NCBI RefSeq assembly: GCF_005870025.1
Contig: NZ_VATA01000002.1
Coordinates: 266,024 to 330,023, forward strand
Source: Poseidonocella sp. HB161398
Lineage (GTDB): Bacteria > Pseudomonadota > Alphaproteobacteria > Rhodobacterales > Rhodobacteraceae
Length of the DNA: 64,000 bases
Direction of reading: 5' to 3'
Under the pieces are notes generated by a model. It did no database searches. It saw nothing but the letters and a program-made list of their open reading frames with translations, and had not been told where the DNA came from. A program made the position numbers and the translations under genes. This document shows positions 45,932 to 56,004 of the stretch, one piece after another (the stretch's first letter is position 1; every line of letters begins with the position of its first letter).

Positions 45932-46933
45932 ATGGCCATTCAGGTCGCAATCAACGGGTTTGGCCGCATCGGCCGCAACGTCCTTCGCGCCGTCATGGAA
46001 AGCAAGCGCAGCGACATCGAAGTGGTCGCGATCAACGATCTCGGCCCGGTCGAGACCAATGCGCATCTGTTCCGCTATGACAGCGTCCATGGCCGCTTCC
46101 AGGGTGAAGTGACCACCGGCGAGGACTGGATCGATGTCGGCCAGGGCAAGATCAAGGTCACGGCCGAGCGCGACCCGGCAAAGCTCCCCTGGGGCCATGT
46201 CGACATCGCGATGGAGTGCACCGGCATCTTCACCGCGCGCGAGAAGGCCGCGCTGCACCTGGAGAACGGCTCTGCCCGCGTCCTGGTCTCCGCCCCTGCC
46301 TCGGGCGCCGACAACACCGTCGTCTTCGGCGTGAACCACGGCACGATCAATGCCGACCAGAAGGTGATCTCGAACGGCTCCTGCACGACGAACTGCCTCG
46401 CGCCGGTGACCAAGGTCCTGCATGAGGGCATCGGCATCACCCGAGGCTTCATGACGACGATCCACAGCTATACCGGCGACCAGCCGACGCTGGACACGAT
46501 GCACAAGGATCTGTACCGCGCCCGCGCGGCGGCGATGAACATGATCCCGACCTCGACCGGCGCCGCCCGGGCCATCGGCCTGGTCATGCCGGAACTGGCC
46601 GGCAAGCTCGACGGCGTCGCGATCCGCGTCCCCACCCCGAACGTCTCCTGCGTCGACCTGACCTTCGAAGCGGCGCGCGACACGACCCCCGAGGAGATCA
46701 ACGCGCTGATCAAGGCGGCCGCAGAGGGCCCCCTGAAGGGCGTGCTCGGCTATGCCGCCGGTCCGATGGTGTCGATGGACTTCAACCACGACCCGCATTC
46801 CTCGACCTTCGCGGCCGAGCAGACCAAGGTGCTCGACGGCAACATGGTCCGCATCCTGAGCTGGTACGACAACGAATGGGGCTTCTCGAACCGCATGGTC
46901 GACACCGCAGCGGAGATCGGCAAGACGCTCTGA
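45932..46933 (+). CDS. gap: Glyceraldehyde-3-phosphate dehydrogenase, copy 2 (NAD-type)
   Basis: The 333-residue enzyme has INGFGRIGRN, the catalytic SNGSCTTNCLAPV and WYDNEWGFSNRM. Unlike copy 1 it keeps Asp36 (AINDLGP), the residue that binds the adenosine ribose of NAD, so it is probably the NAD-dependent glycolytic form. The two copies are clearly diverged paralogues rather than a recent duplication. GGGAGG precedes the ATG. Two CceR-like operators lie in the leader region and a terminator follows. Confidence 0.95.
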   Translation: MAIQVAINGFGRIGRNVLRAVMESKRSDIEVVAINDLGPVETNAHLFRYDSVHGRFQGEVTTGEDWIDVGQGKIKVTAERDPAKLPWGHVDIAMECTGIFTAREKAALHLENGSARVLVSAPASGADNTVVFGVNHGTINADQKVISNGSCTTNCLAPVTKVLHEGIGITRGFMTTIHSYTGDQPTLDTMHKDLYRARAAAMNMIPTSTGAARAIGLVMPELAGKLDGVAIRVPTPNVSCVDLTFEAARDTTPEEINALIKAAAEGPLKGVLGYAAGPMVSMDFNHDPHSSTFAAEQTKVLDGNMVRILSWYDNEWGFSNRMVDTAAEIGKTL

Positions 46934-46958
46934 GCGCCAAGCCCCGGACGACATTGAC

Positions 46959-46990
46959 AAAAGCCGCGCAGCCCCGCCTGCGCGGCTTTT
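46959..46990 (+). terminator. Terminator of the second gap gene
   Basis: A perfect 12-bp stem (AAAAGCCGCGCA/TGCGCGGCTTTT) with an 8-base loop, the T-rich arm continuing into CCTTTG. It lies 26 bp after the stop. Confidence 0.85.
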
Positions 46991-47148
46991 CCTTTGCCCG
47001 GGTGCAACTGAACGGCGAGCTGCTGCCGCAGCATTCCAGCCATGCACCCGGCGCAAACCTGCCGGGCAAGTGCCTGCACTAATGAATATTTCTTTTACGC
47101 TGCATTGCAGCACACGCATGCCGGGACTGCTGGTTTGGCGGTTTTTCC

Positions 47149-47162
47149 GGTTAGCGCCATCA
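47149..47162. promoter_or_regulatory. CceR-like operator upstream of the second DUF1127 gene
   Basis: GGTTAGCGCCATCA matches 11 of 14 positions of TGTTAGCGCTAACA and closely resembles operator 1 of the second gap gene (TTAGCGC, then ATCA). It lies directly upstream of a possible -10 TATCTA (47165-47170), about 47 bp before the start codon. Confidence 0.5.
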
Positions 47163-47208
47163 CCTATCTAGGCTTCAACAGACAAACGCACATCCGATGA
47201 GGCCGACA

Positions 47209-47373
47209 ATGACGAAGATCGTGAACACCTGGAAAAGCCGTTTCGCCCAGCACGAGCGCTTCCGCCGCACGCTGAACGAACTGAACATGCTCTCCGACCG
47301 CGAAGCCGCGGATCTGGGGCTGAGCCGCGCAGACTTCCGCCGCGTGGCCCATGAGTCGGTCTACGGCTACTGA
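47209..47373 (+). CDS. DUF1127 small protein, second member
   Basis: The 54-residue protein is a compact DUF1127 unit: KIVNTWKSRFAQHERFRRTL, then MLSDREAADLGLSRADFRRV and a HESVYGY tail. The ATG at 47209 follows GAGGCC; an in-frame ATG four codons earlier is the alternative. Its promoter region shares the CceR-like operator with the gap genes, suggesting a link to carbon metabolism. It converges with coaD, with only 4 bp between stops. Confidence 0.85.
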   Translation: MTKIVNTWKSRFAQHERFRRTLNELNMLSDREAADLGLSRADFRRVAHESVYGY

Positions 47374-47377
47374 TTGA

Positions 47378-47878
47378 CTACCGGCGCTCCGCCACACGGT
47401 TCAGGAGCGCCTGACGCACGGCCGGGGTGACGAATTTCGAGACGTCGCCCTCGAGCCGGGCGATTTCCTTGACCAGCTTCGACGCGATCGCCTGGTGCTG
47501 CGCCTCCGCCATCAGGAACACCGTCTCGACATCCTGGCTCAGCGCGCGGTTCATCGCGACCATCTGGAATTCGTACTCGAAATCGGCCACGGCCCGCAGG
47601 CCGCGGATGATCACGTTCGCGCCGACATCCTCGGCGCAGTGGATCAGCAGATTCTCGAACGGATGCACCGTGATCCGGCAATCCGTGCCGGCGGACAGCA
47701 TCTCCTTCTCCGCCTCGATCATCGCGACGCGCTCCTCCAGCGAGAAAAGCGGTCCCTTGTCGCGGTTGATCGCGACGCCGATCACCAGGTGATCGACCAG
47801 CTTGCAGCCGCGCTTGATGATGTCCACGTGACCCAGGGTGAGCGGATCGAACGTTCCCGGGTAAAGGCCAGTGCGCAT
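47378..47878 (-). CDS. coaD: Pantetheine-phosphate adenylyltransferase CoaD
   Basis: CoaD adenylates 4'-phosphopantetheine to dephospho-CoA, the fourth step of coenzyme A synthesis. The 166 residues carry the nucleotidyltransferase motif LYPGTFDPLTLGHVDII and the late IIRGLRAVADFEYEFQM. The ATG at 47878 is the family start; the in-frame extension to 47956 is not conserved in character. Confidence 0.96.
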   Translation of the reverse strand: MRTGLYPGTFDPLTLGHVDIIKRGCKLVDHLVIGVAINRDKGPLFSLEERVAMIEAEKEMLSAGTDCRITVHPFENLLIHCAEDVGANVIIRGLRAVADFEYEFQMVAMNRALSQDVETVFLMAEAQHQAIASKLVKEIARLEGDVSKFVTPAVRQALLNRVAERR

Positions 47879-48022
47879 ATGGGCGGTCCCTCGTCGCCTT
47901 GTGTTGCACCGCAGACCATCGCAAATTCCGCCGGACTTCAAGGCGATTGACGCCACCTGCGCAACTTTGTTGCGCAGCCGTAGACAGGCTGCAACCCTGC
48001 CCTGTCCACCGCGCCCGGAGCG

Positions 48023-48292
48023 TCAGTGGTAGCGGAATTCCCCGACGACATTGCGCCATTCGCCGGGCGCGATCATCTTGCGATGGGTGAAGCGGACCGA
48101 ATGCAGCGGACCCTCGATCTCGTCCTGCCAGAATTCGATGAATTTGAAGAGCCGCGGATAGTCCGGCGCCAGATCGTACTCCTGCCAGACGAAGGTGTTG
48201 AGCACGCTGCGGTAATCCGGCAGCCGGTAGTACATCTCCGCCGTCGTCAGCCCGTAGCCCTTCAGCATCAGTTCCGTTTCGCTTGTTGCCAT
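48023..48292 (-). CDS. usg: Usg family protein
   Basis: The 89-residue protein matches the Usg family, found widely in alphaproteobacteria and first named from a gene beside trp genes. It has ELMLKGYGLTTAEMYYRLPDY, then FVWQEYDLAPDYPRLFKFI, PLHSVRFTHRKMIAPGEWR and a closing GEFRYH. The biochemical role is not known. I chose the ATG at 48292; an in-frame ATG at 48313 is the alternative. Confidence 0.88.
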   Translation of the reverse strand: MATSETELMLKGYGLTTAEMYYRLPDYRSVLNTFVWQEYDLAPDYPRLFKFIEFWQDEIEGPLHSVRFTHRKMIAPGEWRNVVGEFRYH

Positions 48293-48480
48293 TCCCGACC
48301 TCTTGCCATACACGCCTCCATGCTGCGCCGGAACTTTTAAAGGTCAATAAAAACAAACTATTAGCACTCTCCCGGGATGGATGATGACAACGGGATGACT
48401 GCGACATTGCAGCCCGGTCGCCGCGTCTGATATACCCTGTGGCAAAGCTGGACCCCTAAGTCACAAGCGAGCAGGCAGAA

Positions 48481-51219
<2,739 letters not shown>

Positions 51220-51222
51220 TCC

Positions 51223-51987
51223 TCAGGCGGCCCGCGGTCCCGGCAGCAGCTCCGCTGCCGGGGACGGGCCGCCCGAAAGCGCCGCTTGCCAGCGCGGATC
51301 GAGCCCCAGCTCGCGCATCTTCCGCCTGGCGCCTTCCACGTCATAGGCCAGCCGGTGCAGCCGGGCGATGCCGTGATTGAGCATCACGAAGCGCGTCTGC
51401 ATCCGCCCGTCCCCGGCCGGAAGGCCGCAGGCGCCGGTGCCGATCCATTCCACCCCGCCGACCAGCCTGCGGAAGGCCTGGGCTTGGCTGGCCGCCAGCA
51501 CCGTGTCGCAGGGACCCGCCGACGCCTGCAAGGCGGCAAGCGCGGCGCGGAACGCCTCGTCTGGCGCCTCCTCGTCCGGCAGCGCGACGCCGCCCCCGGA
51601 GATGGCGGCGAAGCGGCGGCCGCGGCGCGTGAAGACCGCCGCATCCGGCAGGCCCGCCAGCCAGCGCCGGTCGCCCGCGGGAATGCGGTCATCGGCCAGG
51701 CGGAACCAGTCGCGCTCTGCCAGCGCGCCGCCATGGCGGGGGCCCGCGGCCAGGCGCCGCTCCGTCTCGCCGGCGAGGACCGGTCCGCCCAGCACCCGCA
51801 GCATCGTCGTCACCGCGCCCGGATCGCCGCAGGGCCCGGCCAGCCCCCCGGTGCAGATCATCGTCAGCCGCGTCACGCCGCGGCGGGATGCCTCGCCCAG
51901 GAGCGCGATCAGCGCCTGGAGATTGGAGGCAGGTGCCCCGAAGACAAGGACAGGCCCGTCCAACTCGCCCAGCTGTGCCGTCTTCAT
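51223..51987 (-). CDS. Metallophosphoesterase-fold protein without metal ligands
   Basis: The 254-residue protein aligns in outline with YfcE/MJ0936-type phosphodiesterases, but the catalytic motifs are gone. The DxHxN motif is AxAxN (FGAPASNL, 16-23). The GDLVG motif is GGLAG (47-51). GNHD is absent, and the late GHTH is VGGVEW. The end of the fold (GTGACGLPAGDGRMQTRFV, then AYDVEGARRKM) is well kept. It is therefore probably a non-enzymatic or differently acting relative. It converges with gyrA, with 3 bp between stops. Confidence 0.75.
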   Translation of the reverse strand: MKTAQLGELDGPVLVFGAPASNLQALIALLGEASRRGVTRLTMICTGGLAGPCGDPGAVTTMLRVLGGPVLAGETERRLAAGPRHGGALAERDWFRLADDRIPAGDRRWLAGLPDAAVFTRRGRRFAAISGGGVALPDEEAPDEAFRAALAALQASAGPCDTVLAASQAQAFRRLVGGVEWIGTGACGLPAGDGRMQTRFVMLNHGIARLHRLAYDVEGARRKMRELGLDPRWQAALSGGPSPAAELLPGPRAA

Positions 51988-52058
51988 CGCCTGCCCTTCT
52001 TGATCCCGTAGTGGAGCCCTATCATAAGGCCTCTAGTCAGGCATAAGGACGTTAAGGA

Positions 52059-53390
52059 ATGGACACCGCCACCACGGTTTTCGACGCCGCCTTCTGGATC
52101 ACCACGCTGGCGGTCCTGGGGCTGCTCGTGCTCTCGGGCTTCTTCTCGGGCTCGGAAACCGCGCTGACCGCCGCGTCGCGGGGCAAGCTGAAGGCCAAGG
52201 CAGATGCCGGCAGCCGCGGCGCCGGCGAGGCGCTGAAGATCACCGAGGACAACGAGCGGCTGATCGGTTCGGTGCTGCTGGGCAACAACCTCGTGAACAT
52301 CCTCGCGACCTCGCTGACCACGGCGCTCTTCACCCGCGCCTTCGGCGATGGCGGCGCGACGCTGGCGCTGGCGACGCTGATCATGACCTTCCTGGTCCTG
52401 ATCTTCGCCGAGGTGTTGCCCAAGACCTATGCGATCACCAATGCCGAAGTCGCCGCCGCCGCCGTGGCACGGCCGATCTCGATCATCATCCGCGTCTTCT
52501 CGCCGGTGGTGATGGCGGTCCGCGCCCTGGTGCGCACGGTGCTGAAGCTCTTCGGGGTGGAGACCGATCCGCAGAACAACGTCCTCGCCGTGCGCGAGGA
52601 AATCTCGGGCGCGCTGGCGCTCGGCCATTCCGAGGGCGTGGTCGAGAAGGAGGACCGCGACCGGCTGCTCGGCGCGCTCGATCTCGGCGACCGCACCGTC
52701 GAGGAGATCATGAAGCACCGCTCGGAGATCGAGATGATCGATGCCGACGCGCCGCCGACGGACGTTCTGGCGCAGTGCCTGGCCTCGCCCCACACCCGCC
52801 TGCCGGTCTTCCGCGAGACCCACGAGAACATCATCGGCGTGATCCATGCCAAGGACCTGCTGCGCGGGCTCGCCAAGGCGCGCAGCGACGCCGGGCATCC
52901 GACCGAGGTTCTGCCCGAGGCCTTCGATTTCCTCTCGGTCGCGCGCAAGCCCTATTTCGTGCCCGAGACCACGACGCTCGACGACCAGATGCGGCAGTTC
53001 CTCAAGCGGCACACCCATTTCGCGCTGGTCGTGGACGAATACGGCGTGCTGCAGGGACTCATCACGCTGGAGGACATCCTCGAGGAGATCGTCGGCGAGA
53101 TCACCGACGAATTCGACACCGGCGAGACCCAGGGGATCGAGAAAACGACCGACGGGCAGTTCATTGTCGACGGCTGGGTGACGATCCGCGACCTCAACCG
53201 CGCCAATGAATGGCAGCTGCCCGACACCGAGGCCAACACCATCGCCGGGCTGGTGATCCACGAGGCCCAGATGATCCCCGTGGTCGGCCAGGTGTTCAAC
53301 TTCCATAATTTCCGATTCGAGATCCTCGGACGCGAGAAGAACCGCATCAGCCAGATCCGGATCACGCCGGTATCGGTTCCCGCCATCTAA
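52059..53390 (+). CDS. CorC/HlyC family membrane protein (CNNM-CBS-CorC domains)
   Basis: The 443-residue protein has an N-terminal CNNM (DUF21) domain with three to four transmembrane helices and the signature FFSGSETALTAASRGKL. Two CBS domains follow (about 205-330; LPVFRETHENIIGVIHAKDLL and HFALVVDEYGVLQGLITLEDIL), then a C-terminal CorC_HlyC domain (DGWVTIRDLNRANEWQLP). Relatives take part in magnesium or cobalt efflux or resistance; older annotations call them hemolysins without good evidence. A strong terminator lies about 105 bp after the stop. Confidence 0.92.
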   Translation: MDTATTVFDAAFWITTLAVLGLLVLSGFFSGSETALTAASRGKLKAKADAGSRGAGEALKITEDNERLIGSVLLGNNLVNILATSLTTALFTRAFGDGGATLALATLIMTFLVLIFAEVLPKTYAITNAEVAAAAVARPISIIIRVFSPVVMAVRALVRTVLKLFGVETDPQNNVLAVREEISGALALGHSEGVVEKEDRDRLLGALDLGDRTVEEIMKHRSEIEMIDADAPPTDVLAQCLASPHTRLPVFRETHENIIGVIHAKDLLRGLAKARSDAGHPTEVLPEAFDFLSVARKPYFVPETTTLDDQMRQFLKRHTHFALVVDEYGVLQGLITLEDILEEIVGEITDEFDTGETQGIEKTTDGQFIVDGWVTIRDLNRANEWQLPDTEANTIAGLVIHEAQMIPVVGQVFNFHNFRFEILGREKNRISQIRITPVSVPAI

Positions 53391-53494
53391 ACAGGGCCCT
53401 GTAACAGGCACGTAACGTTAACCATTTCGGGCTAGCCTGTTTCCAAGGGGTGGGCAATCGACCTGATCCGCCCCGAACTTCCTCCCTGTTGACC

Positions 53495-53524
53495 TGGCCA
53501 CGCCCTGCGGCGTGGCCATTTTTT
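53495..53524 (+). terminator. Strong terminator after the CorC-family gene
   Basis: A perfect 10-bp stem (TGGCCACGCC/GGCGTGGCCA) with tetraloop CTGC is followed by six T residues. Confidence 0.9.
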
Positions 53525-53586
53525 CGGCACTATGGCGACAGATGGAAATTTCAAGCCCGAAGGATGAAACAGGAATTTGTTTCCTG

Positions 53587-53615
53587 TTGACCGGTGCGCC
53601 AAGTCGTCCTAGCTT
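53587..53615 (+). promoter_or_regulatory. Proposed promoter of a small RNA
   Basis: TTGACC (53587-53592) and TAGCTT (53610-53615) are separated by exactly 17 bp. It lies between two terminators, where no protein gene of normal size exists. Transcription would start near 53622. Confidence 0.5.
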
Positions 53616-53621
53616 CCGGGT

Positions 53622-53690
53622 CACATACAAGTCGGCCAGTCCGACAGGGAGCAAAATGACATCTGAAAGAGGCCCGCCGGGCCTCTTTTT
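53622..53690 (+). ncRNA. Candidate small RNA, about 70 nt
   Basis: The segment between the proposed promoter and a Rho-independent terminator gives a transcript of about 70 nt. It contains a small hairpin (GTCGG at 53632, CCGAC at 53640), a ribosome-binding-like AGGGAG, and the terminator hairpin. It matches no RNA family I know. It may be a regulatory RNA, or an mRNA for the 13-residue peptide at 53656. Confidence 0.45.
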
Positions 53691-53697
53691 CTTTTGA
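53656..53697 (+). CDS. Possible 13-residue peptide inside the terminator
   Basis: ATG at 53656 with AGGGAG four to nine bases upstream opens a frame MTSERGPPGLFFF that ends at TGA just after the T-tract. Its codons cover both arms of the terminator hairpin. Translating ribosomes would therefore interfere with the hairpin, as in attenuation. It could also be chance, because the hairpin and T-tract alone dictate most of the peptide. Confidence 0.3.
   Translation: MTSERGPPGLFFF
53668..53690 (+). terminator. Terminator of the candidate small RNA
   Basis: An 8-bp stem (AGAGGCCC/GGGCCTCT) with loop GCC is followed by TTTTTCTTTT. Confidence 0.85.
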
Positions 53698-53817
53698 TCG
53701 CAGGGCGGCGGATTTGCCGCCCCCCGCGGGGCGGCCGCGGCAGGTTGGGGCCTGACAGTGCCCGGTTGCCATGCTAGGCCTGCCGCACCGATCCATTCCC
53801 GAAAGGATACGTCAATC

Positions 53818-54462
53818 ATGACCAATCGCTTTGGCGCGGGCCTTCTGCTTTCCCTGGCTTTTGCCATGTCTTCCGCGGCTTACGCGCAGGACGCGGCCCA
53901 GCCTGCCCCCAGCGGAAACGACGGCGCATCGGCGATCGACCTCTCCGCGGGCGAGCCGGTCAACCAGGCGCGCCCCACGAGCCGCGACGAGGTCCAGCCG
54001 GGCCAGCTCTATGTGCCGAAGACGGTGCAGGACTGGGAGGTCCGCTGCGGCCGCGCGCCCGAAGGCCAGGCCGATCCCTGCCAGATGTACCAGCTCCTGC
54101 GCGACAGCTCGGGCACGCCGACGGCGGAGTTCACCATGTTCCGCCTGGAAGGCGCGTCCTTCGAGGCTGGCGCGATGATCGTGACCCCGCTCGAGACGCT
54201 GCTGACCCGCGGCGTGACCTTCGCGGTCGATGGCGGCGAACCCAAGCGCTATCCGCTGAAATACTGCAATGCCTCGGGCTGCGTGGCCGAAGTCGGCTTC
54301 AGCGCGGACGACATCGCGGCGATGAAGCGCGGCGCCAAGGCGGTCGTGACCATCGTGCCGGTCGTCTCGCAGACCACCAATGTCGACCTGACGCTGTCCC
54401 TGGCGGGCTTCACCGCCACCTATAACGATCTGCCGCTGCGCAAGGTCGCGCCGCAGCAGTAA
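53818..54462 (+). CDS. Invasion-associated locus B (IalB) family protein
   Basis: The 214-residue protein has a Sec signal peptide (LLLSLAFAMSSAAYAQD), a low-complexity Ala/Pro/Ser segment and the IalB domain. The domain has VQDWEVRCGRAPEGQADPCQMYQLL, PLKYCNASGCVAEVGFSADDI and LSLAGFTATYNDL. Conserved cysteines probably form disulfides in the periplasm. In Bartonella IalB is linked to invasion; in free-living alphaproteobacteria its role is unknown. GAAAGGA precedes the ATG. A bidirectional hairpin (54474-54494) follows. Confidence 0.9.
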   Translation: MTNRFGAGLLLSLAFAMSSAAYAQDAAQPAPSGNDGASAIDLSAGEPVNQARPTSRDEVQPGQLYVPKTVQDWEVRCGRAPEGQADPCQMYQLLRDSSGTPTAEFTMFRLEGASFEAGAMIVTPLETLLTRGVTFAVDGGEPKRYPLKYCNASGCVAEVGFSADDIAAMKRGAKAVVTIVPVVSQTTNVDLTLSLAGFTATYNDLPLRKVAPQQ

Positions 54463-54473
54463 CGACCGGATGC

Positions 54474-54494
54474 GGCCGGGCGCTTCGCCCGGCC
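54474..54494. terminator. Hairpin between convergent ialB and ketosynthase genes
   Basis: A perfect 9-bp stem (GGCCGGGCG/CGCCCGGCC) with loop CTT, 12 bp after ialB and 8 bp past the ketosynthase stop. No long T-tract. Confidence 0.6.
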
Positions 54495-54501
54495 CCTTCC
54501 C

Positions 54502-55710
54502 TCAGGCCGCGCGCAGCGCCAGCACCGCGTTCAGCCCGCCGAAGGCGAAGGCGTTCGACAGGACGACATCGACCTTCGCCTCGCGCGCCACATTCGGCAC
54601 CACGTCGAGCGCGCATTCCGGATCCGCCTCCTCGTAGCCGATCGTCGGCGCAATCACTCCCTCGCGCAGCGCCATCACGCAGGCCAGCAGCTCCACCGCG
54701 CCGGTGCCGCCGATCAGGTGGCCATGCATCGACTTGGTCGAGGAGATCATCAGCCTGTCGGCATGGGCGCCGAAGACATCGGCCACCGCCGCGCATTCGG
54801 TCTTGTCATTCGCGGCCGTCCCGGTGCCATGGGCGTTGATATAGCCCACCGCGTCCAGCGGAATGCCGGCATCCTCGACCGCGCCGCGGATCGCCCGCGC
54901 CGCCCCCTGCTTCGAGGGCATGACGATGTCGGAGGCATCCGAGGTCATGGCGAAGCCGATCACCTCGGCCAGGATCTCGGCCCCGCGCGCCTTCGCATGC
55001 TCGTATTCCTCGAAGACGAAGACGCCCGCGCCCTCGCCCTGGACCATGCCGTTGCGGTTCGCGGAGAACGGGCGGCAGGCGTCCTTCGACATCACCCGCA
55101 GCCCCTCCCAGGCCTTCACGCCGCCGAAGCACAGCATGGATTCCGACCCGCCCGTGACCATGACCGTCGCGGCGCCGCCGCGGACCAGGTGGAAGGCAAG
55201 CCCCATGGCGTGGTTCGAGGACGCGCAGGCGGTGGCGACGGTGAAGCTCGGGCCCTTGAGATTGTAGGACATCGAGACATGGCTGGCCGCGGCGTTGTTC
55301 ATCAGCTTCGGCACGACGAAGGGATGGACGCGGTTCTTGCCCTCCTCGTAGACCGAGCGGTAGTTCTCGTCCGAGGTCTGCAGCCCGCCCCCCGAGGTGC
55401 CCAGCACGACGCCGGTGCGCGCCGCCAGCTCGCCGCCGAAGCTCAGCCCCGACTGGCCGATCGCCTCGCGCGCCGCGAGCAGCGTGAACTGGGTGAAGCG
55501 GTCGTAAAGCGCGATCTGCTGGCGGTTGAACTCGGTCTCGGGATCGTAGTCCTTGACCTGCCCGCCGATCTTGATCGCCAGCCGGTCGACATCGCGGAAT
55601 TCCAGCGGACCGATGCCGCAGCGGCCCTCGCGCATCGCCTCGAGCGTCTCGGCGACGGAACGGCCCAGGGGATTGATCGTCCCCTGGCCGGTAATGACCA
55701 CGCGCTTCAT
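54502..55710 (-). CDS. Beta-ketoacyl-ACP synthase II-type (FabF-like)
   Basis: The enzyme condenses malonyl-ACP with an acyl chain. The 402-residue protein has the full triad: C162 (TACASSNHAM), H294 (INAHGTGT) and H331 (STKSMHGHLIGG). The Thr common in KSMTGH is His329. Its ATG overlaps the stop of a dedicated acyl carrier protein gene (ATGA), and lpxD lies just upstream of that. The arrangement recalls NodE/NodF and the very-long-chain acyl systems of rhizobia, so this is probably a specialised ketosynthase for lipid A or another envelope lipid rather than the housekeeping FabF. Confidence 0.9.
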   Translation of the reverse strand: MKRVVITGQGTINPLGRSVAETLEAMREGRCGIGPLEFRDVDRLAIKIGGQVKDYDPETEFNRQQIALYDRFTQFTLLAAREAIGQSGLSFGGELAARTGVVLGTSGGGLQTSDENYRSVYEEGKNRVHPFVVPKLMNNAAASHVSMSYNLKGPSFTVATACASSNHAMGLAFHLVRGGAATVMVTGGSESMLCFGGVKAWEGLRVMSKDACRPFSANRNGMVQGEGAGVFVFEEYEHAKARGAEILAEVIGFAMTSDASDIVMPSKQGAARAIRGAVEDAGIPLDAVGYINAHGTGTAANDKTECAAVADVFGAHADRLMISSTKSMHGHLIGGTGAVELLACVMALREGVIAPTIGYEEADPECALDVVPNVAREAKVDVVLSNAFAFGGLNAVLALRAA

Positions 55711-55970
55711 GCGTGCTGTTCCGCCACCAGCCCTTCGACGGCTTTGACGATGGCGGCCACCGACGAGATGTCGAACTCGCTGGAGGCCGGATCATTGGCA
55801 TTGAACGGCACCTGGATGTCGAAAGCCTCCTCGATGGCGAAGATGCTCTCCACCAGCCCGAGGCTGTCGATGCCCAGATCGCCGAGGGTCTGGTCCATGG
55901 ACACGTCGCTCTTGTCCAGGACCGCCTGCTCGGCAATGATTCCAATCACCTTGTCAGCAACATCCGACAT
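55707..55970 (-). CDS. Acyl carrier protein, specialised
   Basis: The 87-residue protein is an acyl carrier protein with the phosphopantetheine attachment Ser36 in DLGIDSLGLVE. It is longer and more divergent than AcpP: the loop NANDPASSEFDISSV differs from the usual pattern. Translational coupling to the ketosynthase (4-bp overlap), and position 34 bp after lpxD on the same strand, suggest it carries an unusual acyl chain for this pathway. Confidence 0.9.
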   Translation of the reverse strand: MSDVADKVIGIIAEQAVLDKSDVSMDQTLGDLGIDSLGLVESIFAIEEAFDIQVPFNANDPASSEFDISSVAAIVKAVEGLVAEQHA

Positions 55971-56004
55971 GTCCCGACCCCTCTCTGCGGAATTTGCGGG
56001 TGAT

